NCBI GenBank assembly: GCA_964397525.1 | Contig: CAYNIY010000004.1 | Span: 16,015-80,014 of the forward strand | Length of the DNA: 64,000 nt | Source of the DNA: Syntrophopropionicum sp964397525 | GTDB lineage: Bacteria > Bacillota > Desulfotomaculia > Desulfotomaculales > Pelotomaculaceae | Direction: 5' to 3' | Shown: piece after piece, positions 33,826-41,216 of the stretch | Layout of the letters: each line of letters starts with the position of its first letter | Numbering within the stretch: the stretch's first letter is position 1 | The notes under the pieces: generated by a model | The model's input: the letters and a program-made list of their open reading frames with translations, nothing else | Told to the model about the DNA's origin: nothing | The model's database searches: none | Program-made: the position numbers and the translations under genes

Positions 33826-34563
33826 TTGGGAATCGGCAATATGCTGAAAGAAGCAAGAGAGGCCCGCGGGCTGACGCTGGATAAGGTGGAGGCAGAAACA
33901 AAAATACGCAAGAAATACATTGCTGCGATGGAGCAGGATGAGTTTCAAGCTTTACCCGGATCTGCTTATGCCAAGGCTTTTCTTAAAAACTACGCGAAAT
34001 ATTTGAACATCGACACGGAAGAGATCACAGAGACTCTTAAAAAGATTCAACCCATGGAAAACGTTCAGACAGAAACACCCAAGACGGCAGATAAGAAAGC
34101 AGCCAAAAAAGCAGGTCTGACGAGATACTGGCTGCACTTTGCGGCTGTGCTGCTGATCACTGCTTTGGCTGTATCAGTTTACTACGGCGCCAGTGGTTTA
34201 AATAAGAACAGTGGTGCGGCAGGAGAAGGGGAGAACCAAGCTGCGATTGAAGCGGCCCCTCAGGAAGACACCCTGCAGCAGGCGCCTCCCCAGGAAAACA
34301 GCCCAAAAATTACGGGTATTAATGTTGTCCTTAACGTTAAAAGCGACAGGAGCTGGACTAGCGTTATCGTTGACGGAAACCAGGTATTTCAGGGCGAGAT
34401 AAAAGCAGGGGAATCGAAATCATTTGAAGGCAAAGAAAAAGTTTTGATTACCTTGGGTAACGCTGGTGTGGTTGAAGTGCTTGAGAACGGGAAGATCGTT
34501 GGATTCCTGGGCGCCCCAGGGGAAGTTGTTGAGCATGAATTCAAAGCGCCCGCTGTCCAATGA
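33826..34563 (+). CDS. rodZ: RodZ-like helix-turn-helix membrane protein
   Basis: Cytoskeletal anchor-like protein of 245 aa. The N-terminal Xre-type domain (MGIGNMLKEAREARGLTL... to about 70) is that of RodZ, followed by a charged linker, a single membrane helix (about 101-120), a Gln/Pro/Ala-rich spacer, and a C-terminal DUF4115 domain with SDRSWTSVIVDGNQVFQGEI. RodZ links MreB to the cell-wall machinery. The TTG at 33826 fits the family start and follows GAGAGGTGA; a GTG three codons earlier overlaps the site. A repeat island begins directly at the TGA. Confidence 0.88.
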   Translation: MGIGNMLKEAREARGLTLDKVEAETKIRKKYIAAMEQDEFQALPGSAYAKAFLKNYAKYLNIDTEEITETLKKIQPMENVQTETPKTADKKAAKKAGLTRYWLHFAAVLLITALAVSVYYGASGLNKNSGAAGEGENQAAIEAAPQEDTLQQAPPQENSPKITGINVVLNVKSDRSWTSVIVDGNQVFQGEIKAGESKSFEGKEKVLITLGNAGVVEVLENGKIVGFLGAPGEVVEHEFKAPAVQ

Positions 34564-34678
34564 GACGTGGGACGTGGGACGTGTGGGAACTGCTGGTGAG
34601 ACTTAATTCCCGGCGACTGAAAGGGAATGCAGGAGATACCAACGTCCGACGTCTGACGACCGACGACTAAATTTGTAG

Positions 34679-34696
34679 GTGTGACTTTAGTCGCAC
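34679..34696. repeat. Palindrome family R3, second copy
   Basis: GTGTGACT-TT-AGTCGCAC, one G:T pair away from the perfect copy at 39619-39636. The preceding CGACGACTAAA also matches that copy. Confidence 0.75.
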
Positions 34697-34722
34697 AAAA
34701 GTGCAGAACCATCTGATGTATT

Positions 34723-34918
34723 TATCGTTAAATGATACCAGATTGTGGAATGTAATGTATTCATGACGCATATATCGTTGAATGTTATCAGACAGTGGAA
34801 AGGGGACACATCCGAATTGGGTTTTATTCATTAGTTCTCGTGTATCCATGTTACGTATATCGTTAAATGATATTAGACAGTGGAAAGGGGACACACCTCC
34901 TTCGGAGGAATGTCCCCA
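34723..34918. repeat. Three R1 units in direct array
   Basis: TATCGTT leader units begin at 34723, 34773 and 34858. The last carries a full hairpin, GGGGACA-CACCTCC-TTC-GGAGGAA-TGTCCCC (34887-34917). The first lacks the GGGGACA part, so it is decayed. Confidence 0.8.
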
Positions 34919-34934
34919 AGTATGCGAAAATATG

Positions 34935-34957
34935 CCGCCATAGGCGGTTTCTTTTTT
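34935..34957. terminator. Terminator between the repeat island and degV
   Basis: CCGCC/GGCGG around ATA, then TTTCTTTTTT on the plus strand. On the minus strand it is followed by CATATTTT, so it may act both ways, ending the fakA-degV transcript. Confidence 0.6.
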
Positions 34958-35804
34958 ACTCCGGGATGATCGCTATTCCCAGTGCGCCGAGGCCAGTATG
35001 AGTGCCGATAACTGCGCCCAGAGTGGAGTACAAAATCTCATCACAGTCCAGCAGCGGCATTATTTTCTGATGGAGCTGCTTGATGCCATCGGGATCCATG
35101 CCATGCATCAGAGCGCATTTGAACCTGCCATTTCCTGTTTTTTCTACAATAATCTGCGCCAGTTTGTCAATAGCTCTTGTCCTGCCCCTTGCTTTTTCCA
35201 GGGGATGGACAACTCCATCCTTCAAAAACAAAATCGGTTTTATATTGAGGAGTGTGCCCAAGAAGGCCTGAGCTTTGCCAATCCGCCCTCCCCGGGCCAG
35301 GTAATCAAGGCTGTCAACAATAAAAAACAGCTCTGCTCCGGAGATCATGTGTTTAACAGCGCTGATGATTTCTGTCTTGGTTTTGTCTTCACCTGCAGCG
35401 CGCGCGGCTTCAAGGGCTATCAATCCCAGCCCCATGCTTGCCATTCTGGAATCCACTACTTCAATGTCTAAACCTGGGAGCATGTCTTTCGCCATCAAGG
35501 CGGACTGGCAGGTTCCGCTTAAAGCAGAGGAGAGGTGGATGGAAATTATGCTGCTGCAAGAAGCAGATAAATCCCTGTATAGGCTGCAGAACTCCGACGG
35601 TGTTGGCTGAGATGTTCTGGAATATTCATTTCTTTCTACCTGACGCCGGTAAAACTGTTCTGTATCAATATCCACACCGTCTCTGAGCGGCGGCTCATCA
35701 TCGCTGAAGATAACTTTTAATGGGACAACGGTAATACCGTATTTTGCCGCTAATTCTTTTGGCAGGTCGGCAGTGCTGTCAGTTACTATTTTTACCTGGC
35801 TCAA
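34956..35804 (-). CDS. degV: DegV family fatty acid-binding protein (FakB-like)
   Basis: DegV/FakB proteins bind a fatty acid in the cytoplasm and present it to FakA for phosphorylation. The 282 aa protein starts MSQVKIVTDSTADLP, with TSQPTPSEF and HLSSALSGTCQSA around the ligand site and DYLARGGRIGKA. A TTG start is chosen, 8 bases after AGGTG on the minus strand; in-frame ATGs at 35810 and 35849 are alternatives. It directly follows fakA, so the pair probably works as one fatty acid kinase. Confidence 0.92.
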   Translation of the reverse strand: MSQVKIVTDSTADLPKELAAKYGITVVPLKVIFSDDEPPLRDGVDIDTEQFYRRQVERNEYSRTSQPTPSEFCSLYRDLSASCSSIISIHLSSALSGTCQSALMAKDMLPGLDIEVVDSRMASMGLGLIALEAARAAGEDKTKTEIISAVKHMISGAELFFIVDSLDYLARGGRIGKAQAFLGTLLNIKPILFLKDGVVHPLEKARGRTRAIDKLAQIIVEKTGNGRFKCALMHGMDPDGIKQLHQKIMPLLDCDEILYSTLGAVIGTHTGLGALGIAIIPE

Positions 35805-35858
35805 ACACATCACACCTGACTCATCATTTAATCCTTTGCTGCAAGTCAACTTATATTT

Positions 35859-37487
35859 TCATTCAACAGATATGATCAGGTCATACACGGGCTGGCCGCC
35901 CTCATGTATTTCAAACTCGAGTCCGCTGAATATTTCCTGCATTTCCTCTGCAAGCATTGCCATTAGTGCTTCATCCAGGCTTTCTCCGCGATATAGAGTA
36001 ACTAGTCCCTCATTATTTGTTTTCATAATTTTCAGGGCATCTTCGAGTACCCTGGAAAGGGCTGAGCCCGATACCTGAAGATCCCCATCAATTATGCAAA
36101 TATATTCACCTTTTTTTATGTTTAAATTTCCATAAACAGTATCACGTATCGCATGTGTCACCTCTCCGGTGCGTACCGTGTTCAGAGCTTCTTTCATTTT
36201 TTTTGTTGTCATTTCAAAATCGGCCTCGGTATTCAAGGCTATCAGGGCGGCGATCCCCTGAGGTATGCTTTTTGAAGGTATCACAGCGATATCTTTTGGT
36301 GACATCTTTCTGGCCTGTTCGGCCGAAAGTATTATATTTTTGTTATTAGGCAGAATTATTATTTTTGAAGCAGAGATCTCGCTGGCGCCTTTTAATATTT
36401 CACCGGTGCTGGGATTCAGGGTCTGGCCGCCGTCAATTACAATGTCCGCGCCAAGATTCTTCATGATGGCGGTGATCCCTTCTCCTGCGCCTACGGAAAG
36501 AATACCAAAAGGCTTTGTAAAGTTTGTTAGTTCATTATCTAAAAAAGTATTTCTGTTTTGCTCAATCATGTTATTTATTTTCAGATCGTTTATTGTTCCG
36601 TAACTGAGGCAGCATTCAAGAACAAGCCCAGGGTGGTTTGAATGAATGTGTATTTTCAACAGCTTGTCATCGCCCACCACCATCAGACAGTCACCCAGCG
36701 GGGAAAGGCTATTCTTGATAATGCCCTGCGGCAGACATTCTCCCTTCAGAATGAGCTCGGTGCAGTAAGCGAACATTATCGACTGCTTGCCGCCGGTGTG
36801 TGCCGGAATAACTCCGGCAGTAATATTATCTTTTACTTCGGGCAGCACCGGTGTTTGAAGTTTCGCTGACGGAGACGCTGACTTCAAAGCACGTTTAGCT
36901 CCTTCCAGAATTGTGACAAAACCTTTACCGCCAGCGTCCACAACACCGGCCTGTTTGAGTACCGGCAGAAGTTCAGGTGTATTCCCAAGCGCGGTGCAGG
37001 CACTTCTGAATACGGCTGCCAGTGTCCTGAGCAGGTCCAGACTGTTGCTGCGGGCGGCGCCGGCAGCAGATTCTTTAACCACTGTCAGGATTGTGCCTTC
37101 AACAGGAACCATTACCGCACGGTATGCTGTTTGGGAGCCATTATCCAGGGCGGCGGCGAGGTCAGCGGCAGAAGCGTTCTCTTTTGTGCTTAAAGTCCGG
37201 GCAAAACCCTGCAGGACCTGAGAAAGGATCACACCGGAGTTCCCCCTGGCCCCAACAAGTGCCCCCCGGGCCGCGGCTTCGGCAACCAAGCCAATATGGT
37301 CGGAATTTATTGCTTCGGCCTCCGCTAATGACGCGGCCAGAGTCTGGAACATATTTGAACCGGTATCTCCATCCGGCACGGGAAACACATTTAAAGAGTC
37401 AATATGTTCTCTGGATTGCTCCAGCAGTTCTACAGCTCCCCGGAGCATTAATTTCATATCATTGCCATTGAACGTATATACTGACAT
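35859..37487 (-). CDS. fakA: Fatty acid kinase FakA (DAK2/YloV family)
   Basis: ATP-dependent kinase that phosphorylates FakB-bound fatty acids, feeding exogenous fatty acids into phospholipid synthesis. The 542 aa protein has an N-terminal DhaL/DAK2 domain with the metal-binding NVFPVPDGDTGSNM (33-46) and GARGNSGVILSQVLQGF, a middle domain with YCTELILKGE and IHIHSNHPG, and a C-terminal DegV-like region. GGGGTG lies 8 bases before the ATG. It is the first gene of a two-gene minus-strand operon with degV, 54 bases apart. Confidence 0.93.
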   Translation of the reverse strand: MSVYTFNGNDMKLMLRGAVELLEQSREHIDSLNVFPVPDGDTGSNMFQTLAASLAEAEAINSDHIGLVAEAAARGALVGARGNSGVILSQVLQGFARTLSTKENASAADLAAALDNGSQTAYRAVMVPVEGTILTVVKESAAGAARSNSLDLLRTLAAVFRSACTALGNTPELLPVLKQAGVVDAGGKGFVTILEGAKRALKSASPSAKLQTPVLPEVKDNITAGVIPAHTGGKQSIMFAYCTELILKGECLPQGIIKNSLSPLGDCLMVVGDDKLLKIHIHSNHPGLVLECCLSYGTINDLKINNMIEQNRNTFLDNELTNFTKPFGILSVGAGEGITAIMKNLGADIVIDGGQTLNPSTGEILKGASEISASKIIILPNNKNIILSAEQARKMSPKDIAVIPSKSIPQGIAALIALNTEADFEMTTKKMKEALNTVRTGEVTHAIRDTVYGNLNIKKGEYICIIDGDLQVSGSALSRVLEDALKIMKTNNEGLVTLYRGESLDEALMAMLAEEMQEIFSGLEFEIHEGGQPVYDLIISVE

Positions 37488-37607
37488 TTGTTATTCACCC
37501 CACTGAGTCAAGCTATCCTTTATTTCGACATAACCAGACTATTCACCTTTGAAAGAAAATTCAACTTAAGTTTAGCCAGCGTGAAGTTTGAAAACCACTG
37601 CTGACCT

Positions 37608-37636
37608 TTGACATTTTTCTTTTAAAGATGTACATT
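37608..37636 (+). promoter_or_regulatory. Sigma-A promoter of yajQ
   Basis: Perfect TTGACA (37608-37613), 17 bases, TACATT (37631-37636), about 30 bases before the yajQ ATG. Confidence 0.7.
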
Positions 37637-37665
37637 TAATAAAAAATCTTAAGGCAGGTGTTTTT

Positions 37666-38163
37666 ATGGCTAAAGAAAACACTTTTGATATCGTTTCCAA
37701 GGTAGACCTTCAGGAGGTCAAGAATGCCGTGGATCAGGCAACACGCGAAATACGCACCCGTTTTGATTTCAAGGGCAGCAGGAGCGATATCATTTTTGAT
37801 GGAGAGCAGATCACGCTGGTTGGAGATGACGATTTTAAATTAAAAAACGTTGTTGATATCCTGGAGGGCAAGATTATAAAACGGGGAATCAATATTAAGG
37901 CCCTGAGGTACGGGAAAGTTGAGCCTGCAGCGAAGGATACAGTGCGCCAGAAGCTTAACCTGGTACAGGGCGTGGATAAGGATCAGGCAAAAATAATAAC
38001 CAAACTGGTTAAGGACAGCAAGCTTAAAGTCCAGGTCTCCATACAAGGAGATCAGGTCAGAATAAGCGGTAAAAACAGGGATGATCTTCAGACTATTATT
38101 ACGACTATTAAAGATTATGAGTTTGATATCCCTCTGCAGTTCGTAAACTACCGGACGATTTAA
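37666..38163 (+). CDS. yajQ: YajQ family nucleotide-binding protein
   Basis: Small two-domain protein of 165 aa of the YajQ family. It shows NTFDIVSKVDLQEVKNAVDQ, RFDFKGSRSDI and IKDSKLKVQVSIQGDQVRI-like segments. Homologues bind nucleotides; some bind cyclic di-GMP, and others are linked to phage or RNA functions, so the role is open. The ATG follows AAGGCAGGTG. It stands between the divergent fakA and rimO with its own promoter, 47 bases before rimO. Confidence 0.93.
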   Translation: MAKENTFDIVSKVDLQEVKNAVDQATREIRTRFDFKGSRSDIIFDGEQITLVGDDDFKLKNVVDILEGKIIKRGINIKALRYGKVEPAAKDTVRQKLNLVQGVDKDQAKIITKLVKDSKLKVQVSIQGDQVRISGKNRDDLQTIITTIKDYEFDIPLQFVNYRTI

Positions 38164-38210
38164 AATTTTACAATTCAGGGATCATACTTGATTTTTGGAA
38201 GGATATTTAT

Positions 38211-39542
38211 ATGGCATTGAAAGTGGGACTTGTCAGCCTGGGCTGCCCAAAAAACCTGGTTGATTCTGAAATTATGCTGGGGTTTATAAAAGAATCTGGA
38301 TTTGCCATCACCAGCAACGAACAGGAAGCTGATATACTGGTGATAAATACTTGTTCATTTATAGACGAGGCCAAGGAAGAGTCCATTAACACAATCCTGG
38401 AACTGGCCAGGCATAAGGCTGAGGGGAAATGCAGGTCTATCCTTGTTGCCGGATGCCTGGCACAGCGTTATCCGCAGGAACTGCTGCTTGAAATTCCCGA
38501 AATCGACGGGTTGGTGGGTACAGGTTTTGTCACAGAAATTGCCGGGGCGATCAAAAGGACACTGAACGGGGAAAGAGTCCTGCTGGTCGGCGCCCCCGGC
38601 TGCCTGCACCAGGCAGATTCTCCCAGGATCCTGGCCACTCCTTCTTACACGGCATATCTGCAAATTGCAGAGGGCTGTGACAACCGCTGCTCATACTGTG
38701 TTATCCCGGAAATTAGGGGGCCGTACAGGAGCAGGAAGATTGAAGATGTCCTGGCTGAAGCCGCCGGGCTTGCCTCGCGGGGTGTAAAAGAACTTGTACT
38801 GACCGCGCAGGATACTACACGCTATGGGCTGGATCTGTATGCCAGATTGGCGCTGGATGAACTGCTGACCAGACTGGCAGATATTGAGGGGCTGGTTTGG
38901 ATCAGGATCCTCTACGCTTACCCAACTTTTATAACTGATCAGCTGGTAGCAACCCTGGCCGCAGACAAGAAAATATGCCGCTATCTCGACATCCCCTTTC
39001 AGCATTCATCGGATACTGTGCTAAAAAAGATGAACCGTGGCGGAAGCAGGAAGGAATATGTCAGCCTGATCGAAAAACTGCGCCTTTCCATCCCGGGAAT
39101 TACCCTGCGTTCTACATTTATTGTAGGTTTTCCCGGCGAGACAGAAGATGATTTTCAAGATCTGCTGGATTTTATGATGCAGGTTAAATTAGACAGGGTT
39201 GGAATCTTTGCCTATTCACGCGAAGAGGGCACAGCGGCAGCAAAAATGGACAGGCAGGTGCCGGATGAAATCAAAACAGAACGAAGGGACAGGGCGATGG
39301 AGCTCCAGCAGAAGATCTCCCTGGAAATAAACCAAAGGAAGATCGGGGAAACTGTCACTGTACTGGTGGAAGGCATTGGTTCTGAAGCTGATTTATACGA
39401 GGGCAGAAGTGAAGGAGACGCCCCAGATATTGACGGCAGGGTGTTAATTAAATCAAGCAGAAATTTAAAACCGGGGGATTTTGTCAAGGTATTAATTGAA
39501 AGCGCATCCTGGTATGACCTTTACGGAATACAGGTTGAATGA
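38211..39542 (+). CDS. rimO: Ribosomal protein S12 methylthiotransferase RimO
   Basis: Radical SAM enzyme adding a methylthio group to a conserved Asp of S12. The 443 aa protein has the UPF0004 domain (LGCPKNLVDSEIMLG, NTCSF, VAGCLAQR), the radical SAM triad in EGCDNRCSYCVIP (CX3CX2C), and a C-terminal TRAM domain. LGCPKNLVDSE and PFQHSSD place it with RimO rather than MiaB. GGAAGG precedes the ATG. A repeat island begins at the TGA, and a second, slightly different copy of the last codons sits beyond the N run at 39707. pgsA, often next, is missing. Confidence 0.95.
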   Translation: MALKVGLVSLGCPKNLVDSEIMLGFIKESGFAITSNEQEADILVINTCSFIDEAKEESINTILELARHKAEGKCRSILVAGCLAQRYPQELLLEIPEIDGLVGTGFVTEIAGAIKRTLNGERVLLVGAPGCLHQADSPRILATPSYTAYLQIAEGCDNRCSYCVIPEIRGPYRSRKIEDVLAEAAGLASRGVKELVLTAQDTTRYGLDLYARLALDELLTRLADIEGLVWIRILYAYPTFITDQLVATLAADKKICRYLDIPFQHSSDTVLKKMNRGGSRKEYVSLIEKLRLSIPGITLRSTFIVGFPGETEDDFQDLLDFMMQVKLDRVGIFAYSREEGTAAAKMDRQVPDEIKTERRDRAMELQQKISLEINQRKIGETVTVLVEGIGSEADLYEGRSEGDAPDIDGRVLIKSSRNLKPGDFVKVLIESASWYDLYGIQVE

Positions 39543-39618
39543 GACGTGAGAAGTGAGACATGGGAATTAAAGGATAAGCAGATATCAGACTTCTGGCGAA
39601 TGACGACTAAAATTGCAG

Positions 39619-39657
39619 GTGCGACTTTAGTCGCACAATGGTCGGATAAATCCGACC
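39619..39657. repeat. Palindrome family R3 plus GGTCGGAT palindrome
   Basis: GTGCGACT-TT-AGTCGCAC (39619-39636) is followed after 3 bases by GGTCGGAT-AA-ATCCGACC (39640-39657). The proS copy keeps R3 and only half of the second palindrome. Confidence 0.85.
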
Positions 39658-39696
39658 CTGCAATGGCTGAAGACCAACGACCGCAGCGGAATGCAG

Positions 39697-39706
39697 NNNN
39701 NNNNNN
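39697..39706. other. Assembly gap of 10 N
   Basis: Ten N inside the repeat island. The next 15 bases repeat the rimO 3' end at 39521-39535, so the join is suspect. Confidence 0.95.
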
Positions 39707-39729
39707 TTACGGAATACAGGTATAAAAAC

Positions 39730-39784
39730 GGCCAGGGGGACGGTTCTCCTGGCGCAAAACGGCCAGGGGGACGGTTCTCCTGGC
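39730..39784. repeat. Two R2 units in exact 31-base tandem
   Basis: GGCCAGGGGGACGGTTCTCC followed by TGGC at 39730 and again at 39761, separated by GCAAAAC. Arms GGCCAGG and CCTGGC pair. Confidence 0.9.
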
Positions 39785-39804
39785 GCATATTTCACTGTTG
39801 CTTA

Positions 39805-39863
39805 TATCGTTGAATGACATCAGTCTGAGGAAAGGGGACACATCCGAAACCAGGATATGTCCT
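39805..39863. repeat. Hairpin family R1 with TATCGTT leader
   Basis: TATCGTTGAATGACATCAG, then GGGGACACATCC, a GAAACCA loop and GGATATGTCC. Nearly the same as 744-803. Confidence 0.8.
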
Positions 39864-39887
39864 CCTTTAGATCGTGCTCAATAACTT

Positions 39888-39915
39888 TTGTTTTTGATCT
39901 ATGCTATGTTATAAT
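39888..39915 (+). promoter_or_regulatory. Sigma-A promoter of cinA
   Basis: TTGTTT (39888-39893), 16 bases, perfect TATAAT (39910-39915) with extended -10 TG at 39907-39908. Confidence 0.7.
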
Positions 39916-39939
39916 TTTAACAGTGAGGATGTGTTAACC

Positions 39940-41181
39940 ATGAAGGCGGAGCTTATTTTTACCGGTACTGAAGTGTTATTAGGCCAGATTGCAAACGCTC
40001 ACGCCCAGTACCTGGGGGTAAAGCTTTCAGGTATGGGAATAGAGATTCTTTTAAATACAACTGTCGGTGACAACCGGGAGCTGATGACCAGTGTATTTAG
40101 CCAGGCACTGGAACGTTCAGAGCTGATAATTATCACCGGCGGCCTGGGCCCGACAACTGATGATTTAACCGCTGAGGTTGTGGCAGATGTTCTCGGAGTG
40201 CCGTTGATCCAGGATCGGGAATCCCTGAAGGCAATTATGGATATCTTTCAGAACCGCGGCATGGAAATGCCGCAAAGCAATGTGAAACAGACTTATTTCC
40301 CACAGGGATCTATTATCCTGCCGAATAAAAATGGGACAGCCCCCGGGGCTCTGATAGAAACCAATAAAAAGATAATAATTTTACTGCCAGGGCCGCCCCA
40401 TGAGCTTAAACCCATGTTCGAGGATAGTGTTGTACCTTTTCTTTCCGGAAAGAAAGGCGGCAGTGAGGTTGTAAAGTACAGGATATTTAAGCTTACCGGC
40501 ATTTCCGAATCAGCAGTGCAGGATCTGCTCAAGGATATGGGGGGGCAGGGTAATCCGGGGATTGCCTATATGGCAAAACCAGCTGAGATTCAGGTGCGTA
40601 TATCCGCGCAGGCAGCTGATGACAGTCAAGCCGAAGGATTGTTAGAGGCGCTTAGCGGGAAGATCAGGCCGCTGCTGGATAAATATATTTTTGCCCTTGA
40701 TGAAGAAATTCTGGAAGAGCAAGTGGGCAAGCTGCTGTTGGAAAAGGGACTTACCCTGGGCACTGCGGAATCCTGTACCGGCGGGATGATCGCGTCCAGA
40801 TTGACCGACATTCCTGGCAGTTCCGATTATTTCAAGGGGGGAATTGTTTCCTACACCAATGAAGCAAAAAACAAGGTTCTGGGAGTCAGCCAGGAAATAC
40901 TGAACACCTTTGGCGCGGTCAGCAGGGAGACAGCCGAGGCAATGGCTATGGGAGCGCGTGAAAAAATCAATGCCGACCTTGGCCTGTCAGTTACCGGTGT
41001 TGCCGGGCCGGGCGGCGGAACTGCTGAAAAGCCCAGGGGCCTTGTATATATTGCCCTTGCGGCCGCAGACAAAACAATCTGCCGCGAACACCATTTTGCC
41101 GGTTCGCGCGCGGCGGTCAGGCAGGGTACTGTGAACTCATCCTTGAACCTGCTCAGGCAGTACCTGGAAGGTAAAACATAA
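39940..41181 (+). CDS. cinA: CinA family protein (NMN deamidase-like)
   Basis: Protein of 413 aa combining an N-terminal molybdopterin-binding-like (COG1058) domain with GTEVLLGQIANAHAQYL and TGGLGPTTDDLTAEVVA, and a C-terminal CinA/PncC domain with GTAESCTGGMIASRLTD and VTGVAGPGGGT. The family has nicotinamide mononucleotide deamidase and ADP-ribose pyrophosphatase activities in some species. The ATG at 39940 matches the family start; a longer frame begins inside the promoter. It lies near recA, as in many Firmicutes, but is followed first by a DEAD-box helicase. Confidence 0.94.
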   Translation: MKAELIFTGTEVLLGQIANAHAQYLGVKLSGMGIEILLNTTVGDNRELMTSVFSQALERSELIIITGGLGPTTDDLTAEVVADVLGVPLIQDRESLKAIMDIFQNRGMEMPQSNVKQTYFPQGSIILPNKNGTAPGALIETNKKIIILLPGPPHELKPMFEDSVVPFLSGKKGGSEVVKYRIFKLTGISESAVQDLLKDMGGQGNPGIAYMAKPAEIQVRISAQAADDSQAEGLLEALSGKIRPLLDKYIFALDEEILEEQVGKLLLEKGLTLGTAESCTGGMIASRLTDIPGSSDYFKGGIVSYTNEAKNKVLGVSQEILNTFGAVSRETAEAMAMGAREKINADLGLSVTGVAGPGGGTAEKPRGLVYIALAAADKTICREHHFAGSRAAVRQGTVNSSLNLLRQYLEGKT

Positions 41182-41216
41182 CTACGCATAAATATATATT
41201 GGGAGGAACTTAATAA

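Larger units (their letters stand above)
34564..34955. repeat. Repeat island after rodZ
   Basis: 392 bases without a gene. It starts at the rodZ stop with an inverted repeat (GACGTGGGACGT at 34564 and ACGTCCGACGTC at 34642), then an R3 palindrome and three R1 leader units, and ends in a terminator. The start of the island (TGAGACGTG) matches the sequence at the rimO stop. Confidence 0.85.
39543..39939. repeat. Repeat island after rimO, with assembly gap
   Basis: 397 bases without a gene. From the rimO TGA: a decayed GACGTG unit, R3, a second palindrome, 10 N, a copy of the rimO 3' end, two tandem R2 units, an R1 unit and the cinA promoter. Confidence 0.85.

Noticed and set aside
38211..39542. 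MiaB instead of RimO
   Set aside because: The LGCPKNLVDSE start and the PFQHSSD segment are typical of RimO, as is the neighbourhood with cinA and recA.
39730..39784. Possible CRISPR array from the tandem R2 units
   Set aside because: Only two repeats with a 7-base spacer, no unique 30-40 base spacers and no cas genes; it is a tandem palindrome.
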